Source: Lewinellaceae bacterium
GTDB lineage: Bacteria > Bacteroidota > Bacteroidia > Chitinophagales > Saprospiraceae
Assembly (NCBI GenBank): GCA_020636105.1
Contig: JACJYL010000001.1
Span: 3,410,001 to 3,474,000, forward strand
DNA: 64,000 nt
Direction of reading: 5' to 3'
Every line of letters begins with the position of its first letter. Positions within the stretch are counted from its first letter, which is position 1. The notes under the pieces are model-generated. The model was not told the origin of the DNA and made no database searches. It saw only the letters and a list, made by a program, of their open reading frames with translations. Made by a program: the position numbers and the translations under genes. This document shows, piece after piece, positions 19,701-28,578 of this stretch.

Positions 19701-22700
19701 TCCGCAAAAGTAACGGTTACGGAATAAGTTTGTAGGTTCAGGGCGCAATCAGTCTGGCTGGAAGCCAGGGTAGGCAATGAATCCATAGTCAGCGTAACCG
19801 CCGTCCGGGTCGCACTGAGACATCCTGTATTGATTTCACGGGTCTCCGCATAATAGGTGCCCACCGTTGCAGGGGTGTACGTTGAGGAACCGGCAAGGAG
19901 TAAGGTGCCCATTGTAGTAGCATCGTACCAATCCACCGTTTCTCCGGCTCCCACAGAAACACTCAAAGCGGGAATGGCATCCCCGGTGCAGAACGAAACA
20001 TCGCCTGCGCTTACCGGTGCGTCAATGACGCCACAGGAACAATCAGGAGCCGTGATGATAAAATCATCCGTACAAGTTGTTACGGCATTACTTGCCGTGA
20101 TCATCAGATCATTATTAACGGGCACCCCTGTAATCGTAAAGGATCCCCCCCCGTTATCTGTTACGGACCCTTCACTCACAGAAATATTATCCGTATTATT
20201 CAAAATAACAGTAACTGAATAAGTGAGCAAATCTGCAGCACAGTTTGTTTGGGTATTCGTCAGCGTTGGCAGAGGATTGATCGTTAGGGTGACCGGAGTT
20301 CTCGTCGGACTCAGGCAGCCGGAATTGATCTCCCTGGTTTCTGCGTAATAAGTTCCTGCTGCCGTGGGGGTAAAGGACGGTGAATCCGCCAGCAGTAACA
20401 GGCCTCCATTGGCCGAATCGTACCAATCGGCAGTCTCACCTACTCCAACCGTTACACTCAAAGCAGGTAAAGTCTCCCCGGCACAAATGGCTATATTGCC
20501 ATTGCTGACCGGGGCCAGCGTATTCGGACAATTACAATCCGGGAAGTTGATGGTAAAATCATCATTACAGGAAGTAATTGTATTATTTGCTGTAATGATC
20601 AGGTTGTTGTTAATGTTTATGTCAGCAATGGTAAAAGATCCACCTCCGTTGTCCACTAAACTTCCTTCGCTGACCACAATATTGTCTGCGTTAGAAATGG
20701 AAACCGTAACAGTATAGGAAAGCAGGTCGGGGGCACAAGAGGTTTGAGCATTATCCAATACCGGCAACGGATTTATGGTAAGCATCACCGGCGTTCTGGT
20801 GGCACTGACACATCCGGTGGTAATTTCGCGGGTTTCAGCATAAAATGTTCCGGCATTTGCAGGAGTAAAAGTTTGGGAATCTTCCAATATAAGAATTCCT
20901 CCGGTCGCCGAATTGTACCAATCTACCGTCAGGCCCGCGCCAACCGAAACACTCAGCACAGGAAGGGCATCCCCGGCACAAATCGCTTCATCCCCGGCAC
21001 TTACCGGGGCATCGAGATCCGGGCAATTGCAATCAGGCGCAGCGATGGTAAAGGCGGCCGAACAGGAAGTGCCCGAATTCATGGCAGTAACGACCAGGTC
21101 ATTATTGATGTCAATACCTGAAATGGTAAAAGATCCGCCTCCGTTATCCGTTACAGTACCTTCACTCACCGTTAAAATGTCGGCATTAGTAACTGTAATG
21201 GATACGGAATAGGTGAGCAAATCTGCAGCACAGCTTGTGAGCGTATCAGTCAATACAGGTACAGGAGAAATGGTTAAGGTTAAAGAGGTACGCGTATCGC
21301 TCAGGCAGCCCGTAGAGATGTCTCTGGTTTCTGCATAATAGGTTCCGGCGACCGTGGGTGTGAAACTGGTTGATCCGGCCAGCAGCAAGGTACCTCCGGT
21401 TGAAGCATTATACCAATCCACCGTTTGGTTCGCACCTACAGTGACCGTCAAAGGAGGAATGACATCTCCCGCACAGATGGACACAGGTCCATTGCTCACG
21501 GGGGCATTAATGTTGGGACAATTACATTCCGGTGCGTCAAAGTCGAAACTATTAAAACAGCCGGTGGAACTGTTGGAAGCCAGGACAGAAATGTTGACGT
21601 TGATGTCAATATTGGAAATAACGAACAGTCCTCCTCCGTCATTGACCACATCACCATCACTTGCCGTGACGACATTGGCATTGGATACGACAATTTCGAT
21701 CGTATAGGTCGATAGATCCTGTGAACAATAAACCAGGAAATCAATGAGGGCAGGGAGCGGCGACAGCGTAAGGCTTACAGCCGTTCTGCTTGAACTGGAG
21801 CAGCCGCTGACAATTTGGACGGTTTCCGCATAATACGTTCCCGGTCCTGGAGGAGTGAATGTTGTGGTACCTTGTGCAAGTAAGGTTCCTCCAATGGCGT
21901 TACTGTACCAATCTGCTGTTTCCCCGGGACCTACCGATACGCTCAATGGCGGGATCGGATCCCCGACACAAATCTGAACATTTCCGTTACTCGAAGGAGG
22001 TAGAATGGTTGGGCAAAGACAATTAGGGGCAGGAATGACAATGTCGACCGAACAGCCCGTTGAGGTGTTAATGGCCGTTACGGTCAAATCGTTATTCACA
22101 TCTACTCCGGTCACGGTAAAACTTCCCACGCCATTATTGACGAAGGAGCCTTCACTGACCATAATATTATTTGCATTGTTGAGGGTTATGTCCACCGAAT
22201 AGCTCAAAAGATCCGCAGCGCAATTGGTCAGCGCAGCGACCAGTGAAGGCAAGGGATTTACGGTTATGGTGAGCATGGTGGCAGGGCCTTCGCACCCGGC
22301 GGCATCAGATTCTGATACCCAGAAGGAATAACTTCCGGTACTTGAGGTGTTAAGGGTTGGAGTAAATGTATTCCCATTCCAAAGAGAAAAAACATTGCCC
22401 GCTGATGGATCTGCATTGTACCAGTTGAAAACGCCTCCCGATCCGGAAGCAGAAAGCGTAGGGGCCGGGTCATTTACACATACATTAACCATCTGGTCTG
22501 TACCGGGAGCCCCCGGAGGTTGATTTACGGTAACGACCACCGTTGCAGGCTGGCTTTCGCAACCCAGGGCATTACTTTGGGTGACCCAGTAGGTAGTGGT
22601 GCCGGGGTTATTGGTGTTCGTAGGGGGCATAAAAGGACTTCCCGTGCCAATGGGGGTGGGCGACCCTGAATTTGGGTTACTGTCGTACCAGTTGATCGTC

Positions 22701-24013
22701 CCTCCTGATCCCGTGGCGGTAAGAAAAGGAGGGGCTTCATTCATACAGACAGGAGCAGGCGTTGAAACATTAGGCGTTGATGGAGTATTGTTGACGGTAA
22801 CAGTAACCTGAGAAGAGGGCCCTTCGCATCCATCTCCGGTAGTTTCGGTCACCCAAAAATTATAAACTCCAGGGATAGTTGTATTGATTCCAGGGGTGAA
22901 AGGGGAACCTGTTGCTACAGGAGACGGATTCCCTACCCCGGGGTTTGTATTGAACCAGTTTAGGGTACCTCCGTTACTTGCAGTCGCCGTAAAAGTGGCG
23001 GTTTCTCCCTGGCAAATATTAATAGAGGAGGGATTTACGTTTGGTGCCGGGGGGGAATCAAATACCGTTACATCTACCGTACTGCTCTGCGGGCAGACTC
23101 CTCCGGTGGTATATTGAACCGTATAGGTTGAACCGCTCACTGCATTGGAGATTACCCCTGATGAGGCCCCAATGGTGGCGCCATCCCCGGGATTGGGATT
23201 AAAAGTAAAAGTTCCTCCCGTTTGGGCGATCCCTGAAGGCCCGTTGGTTTCTCCGGCACAAAAAGAATTGAAATTAAAAGCCGGGTTACCCTGGTTCAGG
23301 GTTATCGGGCCGCCTGCATAGGAAGCACTACAACCGTTACCGTCATCGGTGATCTGGATGCTGTACGAATCTCCGGTATTCAACCCCGAGATGGTTACAA
23401 TTTCCATGGAGGGCCCTGATTGGGTGAGGGTTCCAGCTCCGGTATTGATCACGGTATAAACGCCGGGGAAATCCTGTGGGTATCCACCGGAAATGGTGAT
23501 GGTTACTTCGCCGGTACAAGTGTTCACACTTTTTGTGAAATCAATTTCAAACAGATAGGTGATCTGGTACAATTCGTTCAGATTCATATCGTAACAATCA
23601 TCTCCATTAGAATCGACGTTAAATCCGCCGGAAAAATTATTGTCAACCGTCAACGGAGCGATCCAAAAGGTGTTGATACCGTTCAAAAAAGGCACAACGC
23701 CACCCTCATCGTTTTCCAGCTGGAAATTTTGACCCGTCCAGGCGCCTCGCCAGCAGGGATCAGTAGTGTCGAAGGGGTCTATGGTAGGGGCGCAATCAAA
23801 AATAGCCCACATCAGGGCCGGATTCGGTCCAGGAGGCAAAACAAAATCGCCGTTATTGATGATGCCGACCGAATCTCCGTAACAAATGACAAAGGGATTG
23901 GTGCCTCCACCTTGATAAGTAACAGTGGAAGTTCCGGCATAAGCATCACATTGTGCCATTGAGGGTACATACAACAATGGCAATAGCAGGAGGGTTAAAA
24001 TGAATGATCTCAT
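16772..24013 (-). CDS. Giant T9SS type B cargo protein, paralogue of the 7814-16498 product
   Basis: A 2413-residue secreted protein with a typical signal peptide (M-R-S-F-I-L-T-L-L-L-L-P-L-L then S-M-A-Q at residues 18-21). The N-terminal region (about 22-330) differs from paralogue 1. It is followed by four Ig-like repeats (about 330-660, each with a W-Y/F-N-x-N-P motif and F-W-V-T/S-E), then six full and one half copy of the same 165-residue repeat (about 662-1745), and a 668-residue C-terminal part collinear with paralogue 1: SprB-like repeat, Ig/PKD-like repeats and the type B sorting domain (F-I-P-N-A-F-S-P-N-G-D-G-N-N-D, then I-M-N-R-W-G-E-L-V-F). It probably forms surface fibres or matrix, exported through SecYEG and then the SprA pore. 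A strong terminator separates it from the paralogue, so the two are independent units. Confidence 0.88.
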   Translation of the reverse strand: MRSFILTLLLLPLLYVPSMAQCDAYAGTSTVTYQGGGTNPFVICYGDSVGIINNGDFVLPPGPNPALMWAIFDCAPTIDPFDTTDPCWRGAWTGQNFQLENDEGGVVPFLNGINTFWIAPLTVDNNFSGGFNVDSNGDDCYDMNLNELYQITYLFEIDFTKSVNTCTGEVTITISGGYPQDFPGVYTVINTGAGTLTQSGPSMEIVTISGLNTGDSYSIQITDDGNGCSASYAGGPITLNQGNPAFNFNSFCAGETNGPSGIAQTGGTFTFNPNPGDGATIGASSGVISNAVSGSTYTVQYTTGGVCPQSSTVDVTVFDSPPAPNVNPSSINICQGETATFTATASNGGTLNWFNTNPGVGNPSPVATGSPFTPGINTTIPGVYNFWVTETTGDGCEGPSSQVTVTVNNTPSTPNVSTPAPVCMNEAPPFLTATGSGGTINWYDSNPNSGSPTPIGTGSPFMPPTNTNNPGTTTYWVTQSNALGCESQPATVVVTVNQPPGAPGTDQMVNVCVNDPAPTLSASGSGGVFNWYNADPSAGNVFSLWNGNTFTPTLNTSSTGSYSFWVSESDAAGCEGPATMLTITVNPLPSLVAALTNCAADLLSYSVDITLNNANNIMVSEGSFVNNGVGSFTVTGVDVNNDLTVTAINTSTGCSVDIVIPAPNCLCPTILPPSSNGNVQICVGDPIPPLSVSVGPGETADWYSNAIGGTLLAQGTTTFTPPGPGTYYAETVQIVSGCSSSSRTAVSLTLSPLPALIDFLVYCSQDLSTYTIEIVVSNANVVTASDGDVVNDGGGLFVISNIDINVNISVLASNSSTGCFNSFDFDAPECNCPNINAPVSNGPVSICAGDVIPPLTVTVGANQTVDWYNASTGGTLLLAGSTSFTPTVAGTYYAETRDISTGCLSDTRTSLTLTISPVPVLTDTLTSCAADLLTYSVSITVTNADILTVSEGTVTDNGGGSFTISGIDINNDLVVTAMNSGTSCSAAFTIAAPDCNCPDLDAPVSAGDEAICAGDALPVLSVSVGAGLTVDWYNSATGGILILEDSQTFTPANAGTFYAETREITTGCVSATRTPVMLTINPLPVLDNAQTSCAPDLLSYTVTVSISNADNIVVSEGSLVDNGGGSFTIADININNNLIITANNTITSCNDDFTINFPDCNCPNTLAPVSNGNIAICAGETLPALSVTVGVGETADWYDSANGGLLLLADSPSFTPTAAGTYYAETREINSGCLSPTRTPVTLTINPLPTLTNTQTNCAADLLTYSVTVILNNTDNISVSEGSVTDNGGGSFTITGVPVNNDLMITASNAVTTCTDDFIITAPDCSCGVIDAPVSAGDVSFCTGDAIPALSVSVGAGETVDWYDATTMGTLLLAGSSTYTPATVGTYYAETREINTGCLSATRTAVTLTMDSLPTLASSQTDCALNLQTYSVTVTFADADNISVSEGTIVDNGGGSFTINGIDTDNNLMITAGNAATSCTDDFIITAPDCSCPVVDPPVSDGDLTICGDEVIPILSVTVGPGETVNWYDAPVGGILLLSNSTTFEPTVAGTYYAQTRVIVSGCLSATRTPVTLTIHPAVVLLNGTQTDCADDLLTYSATVTFLNADNLTVSEGTVTDNGGGSFTVSGITVNNDLMLTAINTITTCSADFTITAPDCPCPVVNQPVNVGDLSICEGEIIPALSVTVGAGETVDWYDAAAGGTLLLAGSTSFTPSVAGTYHAETRNLVNGCVSDSRTPVTFTINELPGLSVALAMDPLCGLDNGSITLVGIGGQAPYEYQIDGQGFSNNAIFNNLAAASFSFEVRDDNGCLGTIDTSLAAPVGVTALANVTDTLTCATTSVTLDGNQTTSDGTVTYEWIFNGAVISTQVTAQASEPGMYILNAIQDACSSADTIFVAQNLSPGLEAVLQSENQLDCNITSATLDGTASSSGGEISYAWYLDDNVINGAVANTYEANTEGSYILVVTDEHTGCFVSDTLVLLNNENYPVANAGEDGTITCVINSILADGSGSQSGPSIVYQWFDPTGNPVNGANQNTLSINAPGAYSLMVQDTTNGCFNTDEMIVSTDLTPPVADAGEQMQLDCNETTLPLNGQGSSTGGQYSYEWSTEVPGTGIILSGTNTLSPLIGGPGNYYLTVTNNNNGCTASDATFVTEVTTIPTDFNVFSEDAGCYGESNGFISIAAQNQGLQILYAFDDQPFSSNTQFTSLPAGSYDITAEDANGCQWDTTVIIQQGIELQLDLGEDIFIQLGDSVHLQPVINFPEASIANLNWSNRDLLWCPDCFDPLTIALINTSSFQLDIVDSQGCATSDDITVFVDKTRRVFIPNAFSPNGDGNNDLLVIYSGNDVVKVKSFIIMNRWGELVFERYQFPTNAEDYGWNGSFRGNPMNSGVFVYVAEIEFIDGETEIYSGDVILMR
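18779..22027 (-). repeat. Tandem 495-nt (165-aa) repeat array in giant protein 2
   Basis: Six full units plus a half unit of the repeat also found in the paralogue. Unit starts recur near 22027, 21528, 21035, 20538, 20043, 19548 and 19050. As in the paralogue, the array ends after the Ig-like half, at the same E-L-P residues, which fixes the boundary of the shared 3' region. Confidence 0.9.
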
Positions 24014-24327
24014 TAAAGTGCTCTTTTTTTAGTGCTGATTTTTGGATGTCAAGTTGCTGATTTTGCTAATTTCGTTGACCAAAAGGCAAAAAACGAAGCA
24101 AATTGTTGTTTTCAGATGGCATATGAAGCGCATTATGCTTTGGGACATAAGGTATGAGATGCTCATCCCTGTGTCCGAAAATGGTGTTTCTGGTTACCTG
24201 AACGATAAGGAAAATCCTGTGACTTATGAGACGAAAATAACAGTAAAAACGGCTATTTTATGATTTCCCTACCGATAAAGATACGTAGAATATGATTAAT
24301 GCTGCTTAAGAACTTTAATGCAAAATA
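24014..24327. other. Divergent intergenic region, 314 nt
   Basis: Lies between the start of the giant gene (- strand) and the CapA-like gene (+ strand), so it must hold two promoters. I see no exact TAnnTTTG box on either strand. A 73-codon frame (24042-24263) has no family resemblance or plausible start context and is not called. Confidence 0.4.
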
Positions 24328-25461
24328 ATGATGTGTAAACTTAAATACGTTTTTTCGGCTGTATTATTTTGCATTACAGCAGCTTCTGCTTTTGGGCAGT
24401 CAGACAAAAAAATAAAAATAATTTTCGCCGGAGATATTATGATGCACCAGGGACAGCTGGAGTCCGCTGAGGTGAAGGGGAAGGAAATGTACGATTTTTC
24501 GGAATGTTTTAAGTATATACGCCCGGTGTTGCAGCAGGCTGACCTGGCTATCGGAAACCTTGAACTCACCCTTCCCGGAAATCCTCCGTATTTGGGCTAT
24601 CCCATATTTCGAAGCCCGGATATGCTGGCCGGAGCATTGAGATCTGCCGGGTTCGATATGATGCTGACTGCCAATAATCATTCAAACGATGCATTGCTGG
24701 AAGGCCTCCTGCATACCATAGAAGCTTTGGATAGCGCCGGGTTTTACCAGACAGGTACTTTCGAGAGCGAAGAAGACCGCGCTGCTTTTTACCCGCTTGT
24801 GGTGTATAAAAAAGGCTTTAAACTCGTTTTTTTGAATTATACTTACGGAACCAATAACCCTCGTGACTTTCCGCCGGCGATTGTCAATAAAACGGATGAA
24901 ACCCAAATTGAAAAGGATATGAAAGAAGCCAGGGCATTGTCGCCTGATGGTATCATCGTTTGTATGCATTGGGGCAAAGAGTATACGGAAGAACCTCTGG
25001 AAACGGAAGAAAATTTAGCGGCTAAACTCTTGGAATGGGGAGCCACAATGGTCATTGGATCACATCCTCATGTGGTGCAACCGGTGAAACAGTTTAAAAC
25101 AGGGGAAAGACAATCAGATACCAGGCTGGTGGCTTATTCCCTGGGGAATTTTATTTCAGGCCAGGTAAAACTTCATACTGATGGCGGAATTTTACTGGAA
25201 GTGGAGCTGACCAAAAATGAAAACCAGCGTAAAGCTTACATTTCAGGGTATAATTTTATCCCCATTTGGCGCTATGTTCACAAAGGGGACAAAAAAGTAT
25301 TCCAGACCCTTCCCATCTCCATGTTTGAAAACGAAAATAATCTATTGGATATGTCGAAAACCGACAGGGCCCGGATGATGTCTTATGCAAAATACATCCG
25401 TGATAAGATGAATGCTTTTAATTGCCGGGAAAGAAAAATATCTTTGCAGGATATAGAGTAG
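24328..25461 (+). CDS. CapA-family metallophosphatase-like exported protein
   Basis: A 377-residue protein with a signal peptide (hydrophobic residues 6-20, A-F-G-Q cleavage region at 21-24). It has the calcineurin-like fold motifs of the CapA/PgsA family (named for poly-gamma-glutamate capsule synthesis): G-D-I-M-M-H at 35-40, G-N-L-E at 76-79, A-N-N-H at 115-118, then M-H-W-G-K-E-Y and I-G-S-H-P-H-V-V-Q, which together supply the metal-binding residues. The family is broad and many members have no link to capsule, so an envelope hydrolase is the safe call. Two ATG codons are in tandem (24328, 24331). No neighbours of a capsule pathway are present. Confidence 0.85.
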   Translation: MMCKLKYVFSAVLFCITAASAFGQSDKKIKIIFAGDIMMHQGQLESAEVKGKEMYDFSECFKYIRPVLQQADLAIGNLELTLPGNPPYLGYPIFRSPDMLAGALRSAGFDMMLTANNHSNDALLEGLLHTIEALDSAGFYQTGTFESEEDRAAFYPLVVYKKGFKLVFLNYTYGTNNPRDFPPAIVNKTDETQIEKDMKEARALSPDGIIVCMHWGKEYTEEPLETEENLAAKLLEWGATMVIGSHPHVVQPVKQFKTGERQSDTRLVAYSLGNFISGQVKLHTDGGILLEVELTKNENQRKAYISGYNFIPIWRYVHKGDKKVFQTLPISMFENENNLLDMSKTDRARMMSYAKYIRDKMNAFNCRERKISLQDIE

Positions 25462-25861
25462 GAACATTTAAAATTACTGTTTTCCATTGATTTACAAGAT
25501 TAAGAAAGTCAATTTGTTTTTCCATCGTTCCAAAGAAAGGGGAATTTTTAAAAAAAATATTCAACCCGCTATGGGGTTGCCGGAAGATTTTTACTTTATC
25601 CCTTCAGGATTATTTTTATTGGAAGCTATATCCCGAAGGGATTATATGACAATAACATTGGATGAAGTCCAGTGAAAAAATAAACCGACTACAACCCCGA
25701 AGTGGGTTGAATGATTTACTTGAATTTACCCCTGTGTTTTAAGGAAATATTAATATTTATTTCATATTATTGATAATCAGTCGGTTAATTTTTTTGTAAA
25801 AACAGGGAGTACTCATGGTTGCTCCCAGACTTATTTATCAATTTTAATTTTTTTATTTATC
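25462..25861. other. Intergenic region, 400 nt, holding a palindromic element
   Basis: Contains the palindromic element at 25559-25712 and a short dyad GGGAG/CTCCC (25805-25826) about 35 nt upstream of the dihydrofolate reductase start. A 62-codon frame (25487-25675) runs through the palindrome; it is a product of the repeat and not a gene. Confidence 0.5.
25559..25712. repeat. REP-like palindromic element
   Basis: The ends are inverted copies of each other: ATTCAACCCGCTATGGGGTTG (25559-25579) and its partner at 25692-25712, identical at 18 of 21 positions. Each end is also a small hairpin (CAACCC/GGGTTG type). Inside are further complementary segments (ATCCCTTC at about 25599 and GAAGGGAT at about 25635). 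Elements of this look, with alternating CAACCC and ATCCCGAAGGGAT motifs, occur widely between genes in Bacteroidota; whether this one is mobile is unknown. Confidence 0.6.
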
Positions 25862-26380
25862 ATGATGGTATCCGCAATTGTAGCCGTGGCTGAAAACGGG
25901 GTGATCGGCAGAGACAATGACATTCCCTGGCGACTTTCCAACGATCTGAAGTATTTCAAGAGAACAACGCTTGATCATCATATTATCATGGGGCGCAACA
26001 ATTTTCTTTCCATAGGAAGGCCCCTTCCCCAACGAACCAATATCATTATCACAAGAAATCTTTTTTATGCTGTCGATGGCTGCTTGATCGCCCATTCTGT
26101 GGAAGAGGCGCTGGGAATAGCTTTTGAGAATGGGGAAGAAGATGCTTTTATTATTGGCGGAGCAATGATCTATGAACTCAGCATGCCTTATTGGGACCGG
26201 CTTTATCTTACGAGGGTTCATGCGGAGGTGGAAGGTGATGTTTTTTTTCCAAAGCTCGATATGGACGAATGGGAACTTGTTTCTTCTGAGAATCACCATG
26301 CAGACGAAAAAAACGAATACGATTATACGTTCCTGGTTTATGAGCGGAAGGGAAATGAGGATGCAGAAGAGGAGGAATAG
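25862..26380 (+). CDS. folA: Dihydrofolate reductase
   Basis: Reduces dihydrofolate to tetrahydrofolate with NADPH in folate metabolism. The 172-residue protein carries the family landmarks: V-A-x-A-E-N-G-V-I-G-R-D-N-D-I-P-W-R-L near the N-terminus (the acidic residue in D-L-K-Y-F-K helix is the substrate-binding acid), M-G-R-N-N-F-L-S-I-G-R-P-L-P (NADPH-binding), the T-N-I-I-I-T-R strand, and G-G-A-M-I-Y (residues about 99-104, the conserved G-G). The usual K-T-F after M-G-R is N-N-F here, a mild variation. Length is typical. The acidic C-terminal tail (about 166-172) is not conserved. Two ATG codons stand in tandem at 25862 and 25865. No thymidylate synthase gene is adjacent. Confidence 0.92.
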   Translation: MMVSAIVAVAENGVIGRDNDIPWRLSNDLKYFKRTTLDHHIIMGRNNFLSIGRPLPQRTNIIITRNLFYAVDGCLIAHSVEEALGIAFENGEEDAFIIGGAMIYELSMPYWDRLYLTRVHAEVEGDVFFPKLDMDEWELVSSENHHADEKNEYDYTFLVYERKGNEDAEEEE

Positions 26381-26596
26381 TCTTCTTTTTGACCATAGGC
26401 CCCATTTCTTTAAGCATTTTTCCTTTAATTTCCATAAATTTATCCTTGGGACTGCCTAATGCACCTGGTAAACAAACCGCGTTTTGAGACTGTTTATCCT
26501 AGTAATGAGATGAACTTTTTACAAATTTCGATGGCTCATCAGGCTCAGGGGCTGTCTAATTATAGGGTGTTGTCAATCATTTTTAAAAATCGACGC

Positions 26597-27412
26597 ATGA
26601 AAAAAAAATTCTTTTTCCTTGTTCTGACGGCCATTTTTATAGTTCCTGCTTTTGGACAGACCCAGATTCCCGTAGGAGAAAACTTTTATGAGGATGGAAC
26701 CGGGATCATTTATTCCAGGGAAATCAGTGTCGATTTAAAGATACTCCAGACCAATGGATGGGCACTGGGAATGAATTTCGGCACGCTGAGGACGTTTTAT
26801 AAGACCAGGTTTTATAATGTCGAGTTCGGAGAAATTAAAAACCCCCGTGAATACCGTCAAAGTTTCGATTATTTCCAGGGAAACACTTTTAGTGATGTAT
26901 CCCGGCCTTTTATTTTCGGAAAACAGAATAAATTTTTCGTTTTGCGTGCAGGCATTGGAGAGAAGCTTCTTTTGTCTGAAAAAGCACGCAGAAAAGGACT
27001 TGCCGTGGGGGTCAGTTACGAAGCGGGGCCGTCTTTGGGTATTTTAAAACCTTATTACCTGGAATTTTTGGTGCGGGTACCCGATAGCGGAAGGATCATA
27101 AAATTGAGCGAAAAATATGCTGTTGAGAATGAAAGTCGTTTTCTGGACATTGCCAGTATTTACGGCGGAGCCGGTTTTGCCAAAGGCTTGTCTGAGATTT
27201 CCGTGGTACCTGGCGGGCATCTCAAAGGGGCATTACATTTCGACTGGGGTGCTTTTGATGCTGTCGTAAAAGCCCTTGAAGTAGGTTTTGTGGTCGATTT
27301 TTATTTTAAAACAGTTCCCATTATGGTTGACTCTCCGAATTTGGAGAATGTTAAAAATTCGCCTGTCTTTGCAAATGTTTATATAAATTTGCAGCTTGGG
27401 AAAAGGAAATAA
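26597..27412 (+). CDS. Conserved exported protein, predicted outer-membrane beta-barrel-like
   Basis: Starting at ATG 26597 gives a 271-residue protein with a clear signal peptide (M-K-K-K-F-F-F-L-V-L-T-A-I-F-I-V-P-A-F-G, cut before Q). The frame is open further upstream to an ATG at 26459 but those 46 residues have no signal character. The mature part has alternating hydrophobic/polar strands with many Gly and aromatic residues (for example W-A-L-G-M-N-F-G-T-L-R and L-A-V-G-V-S-Y-E-A-G-P), and ends with V-Y-I-N-L-Q-L-G, consistent with a small beta-barrel. I recognise no named family. It precedes lipA by 218 nt on the same strand. Confidence 0.7.
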   Translation: MKKKFFFLVLTAIFIVPAFGQTQIPVGENFYEDGTGIIYSREISVDLKILQTNGWALGMNFGTLRTFYKTRFYNVEFGEIKNPREYRQSFDYFQGNTFSDVSRPFIFGKQNKFFVLRAGIGEKLLLSEKARRKGLAVGVSYEAGPSLGILKPYYLEFLVRVPDSGRIIKLSEKYAVENESRFLDIASIYGGAGFAKGLSEISVVPGGHLKGALHFDWGAFDAVVKALEVGFVVDFYFKTVPIMVDSPNLENVKNSPVFANVYINLQLGKRK

Positions 27413-27630
27413 GGACGAAACAGGAACAAAGATGTTACTAACCTTTTGGCCCTTGATTCATTTCATTCTGGCTACCATCTAAGGAACGATGAAAAAACAA
27501 ATTGACATTCTTAATCTTGTAAATCACTGAAAATCAATACTTTTAAATTTATCATTTTAAATTTCACATTTCCCAAAGGATGGCTCTTGCCAGGATTTTG
27601 CAAGGCTTCCGGATATAGATAAAAAATTAC

Positions 27631-28500
27631 ATGCAAGAATTACCAATTGTACAGAAAGAACCCAGGCCTAAAAAGCCGGACTGGTTGAGGGTTAAACTGC
27701 CCATGGGGGAAGATTACAGGAATGTCAGGAGTATCGTAGATCAATACAAACTGCATACTATATGCCAGAGCGGTAATTGCCCCAATATGGGCGAGTGCTG
27801 GGGCGCCGGAACGGCAACCTTTATGATTTTGGGAAATGTATGTACCCGCTCGTGTTCTTTTTGCGCCGTAAAAACCGGGCGCCCGACAGAATACGATGAA
27901 GAGGAACCTTTACGGGTGGCGGAAGCCATAAAACTGATGCGCGTCAAACACGCTGTTTTGACTTCTGTCAATCGGGACGAGCTCAAGGATAAAGGAGCGG
28001 AGATCTGGTACCAGACAGTTAAACTCACCAAAGAATTTTCACCTGAAATTACTATAGAAACATTGATTCCGGATGTTCGGGCCGACTGGGAGGCATTGGA
28101 GCGTATGATCAGTGCCGGACAGGAGGTCGTTTCTCATAATATGGAAACAGTGGAATCCCTCTACCGTAAGGTGAGGCCTCAGGCTAGATACGCCCGCAGC
28201 CTGGAGCAGATCAAACGTACAAAAGCATACGGCAAGCGCACCAAATCGGGCATTATGGCAGGGCTGGGCGAAACAGATGAAGACGTATGGCGCCTGATGG
28301 ATGATCTCCTGGAGCACGGTTGTGATGTCCTTACCATTGGCCAATACCTTCAACCTACAAAGATGCACCTCGATGTGGTAACATTTGTGCATCCCGACAA
28401 ATTTGCCGAATACAAGGAAGTAGGTCTGGCTAAAGGATTCGACGTGGTGGAAAGTTCCCCTCTCGTACGCTCATCCTACCACGCAGAAAAACATTTATAA
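27631..28500 (+). CDS. lipA: Lipoyl synthase
   Basis: Radical SAM enzyme that inserts two sulfur atoms into protein-bound octanoyl groups to make lipoate on 2-oxoacid dehydrogenases and GcvH. The 289-residue protein has both iron-sulfur cluster motifs: the auxiliary cluster C45-x4-C50-x5-C56 (in I-C-Q-S-G-N-C-P-N-M-G-E-C-W) and the radical SAM cluster C71-x3-C75-x2-C78 (C-T-R-S-C-S-F-C). The C-terminal R-S-S-Y-H-A motif, which supplies the serine ligand of the auxiliary cluster, is intact. Full length with no anomalies. A lipoate ligase or octanoyltransferase gene is not in the window. Confidence 0.96.
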   Translation: MQELPIVQKEPRPKKPDWLRVKLPMGEDYRNVRSIVDQYKLHTICQSGNCPNMGECWGAGTATFMILGNVCTRSCSFCAVKTGRPTEYDEEEPLRVAEAIKLMRVKHAVLTSVNRDELKDKGAEIWYQTVKLTKEFSPEITIETLIPDVRADWEALERMISAGQEVVSHNMETVESLYRKVRPQARYARSLEQIKRTKAYGKRTKSGIMAGLGETDEDVWRLMDDLLEHGCDVLTIGQYLQPTKMHLDVVTFVHPDKFAEYKEVGLAKGFDVVESSPLVRSSYHAEKHL

Positions 28501-28538
28501 ACGGTTATTCATTGCTCGTTTCTGGATACTTTTTTCTG

Positions 28539-28577
28539 CCAGCAACCAGCAACCAGCAACCAGTAACGAGCAACCAG
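28539..28577 (+). repeat. Heptamer tandem repeat upstream of ruvA
   Basis: About five copies of a 7-nt unit (consensus CAGCAAC) end one base before the ruvA start codon; the fourth copy reads CAGTAAC and the fifth GAGCAAC. It replaces the usual AT-rich leader, and slippage here could alter the ruvA leader length. Confidence 0.7.
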
Positions 28578-28578
28578 C

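Noticed and set aside
9821..22027. Possible CRISPR array because of regularly spaced repeats
   Set aside because: The units are 495 nt, coding, diverged and without short unique spacers. No cas gene is present.
24042..24263. 73-codon frame between the divergent genes
   Set aside because: It lies in the shared promoter region and has no family features.
25487..25675. 62-codon frame through the palindromic element
   Set aside because: The translation is a by-product of the inverted-repeat sequence.
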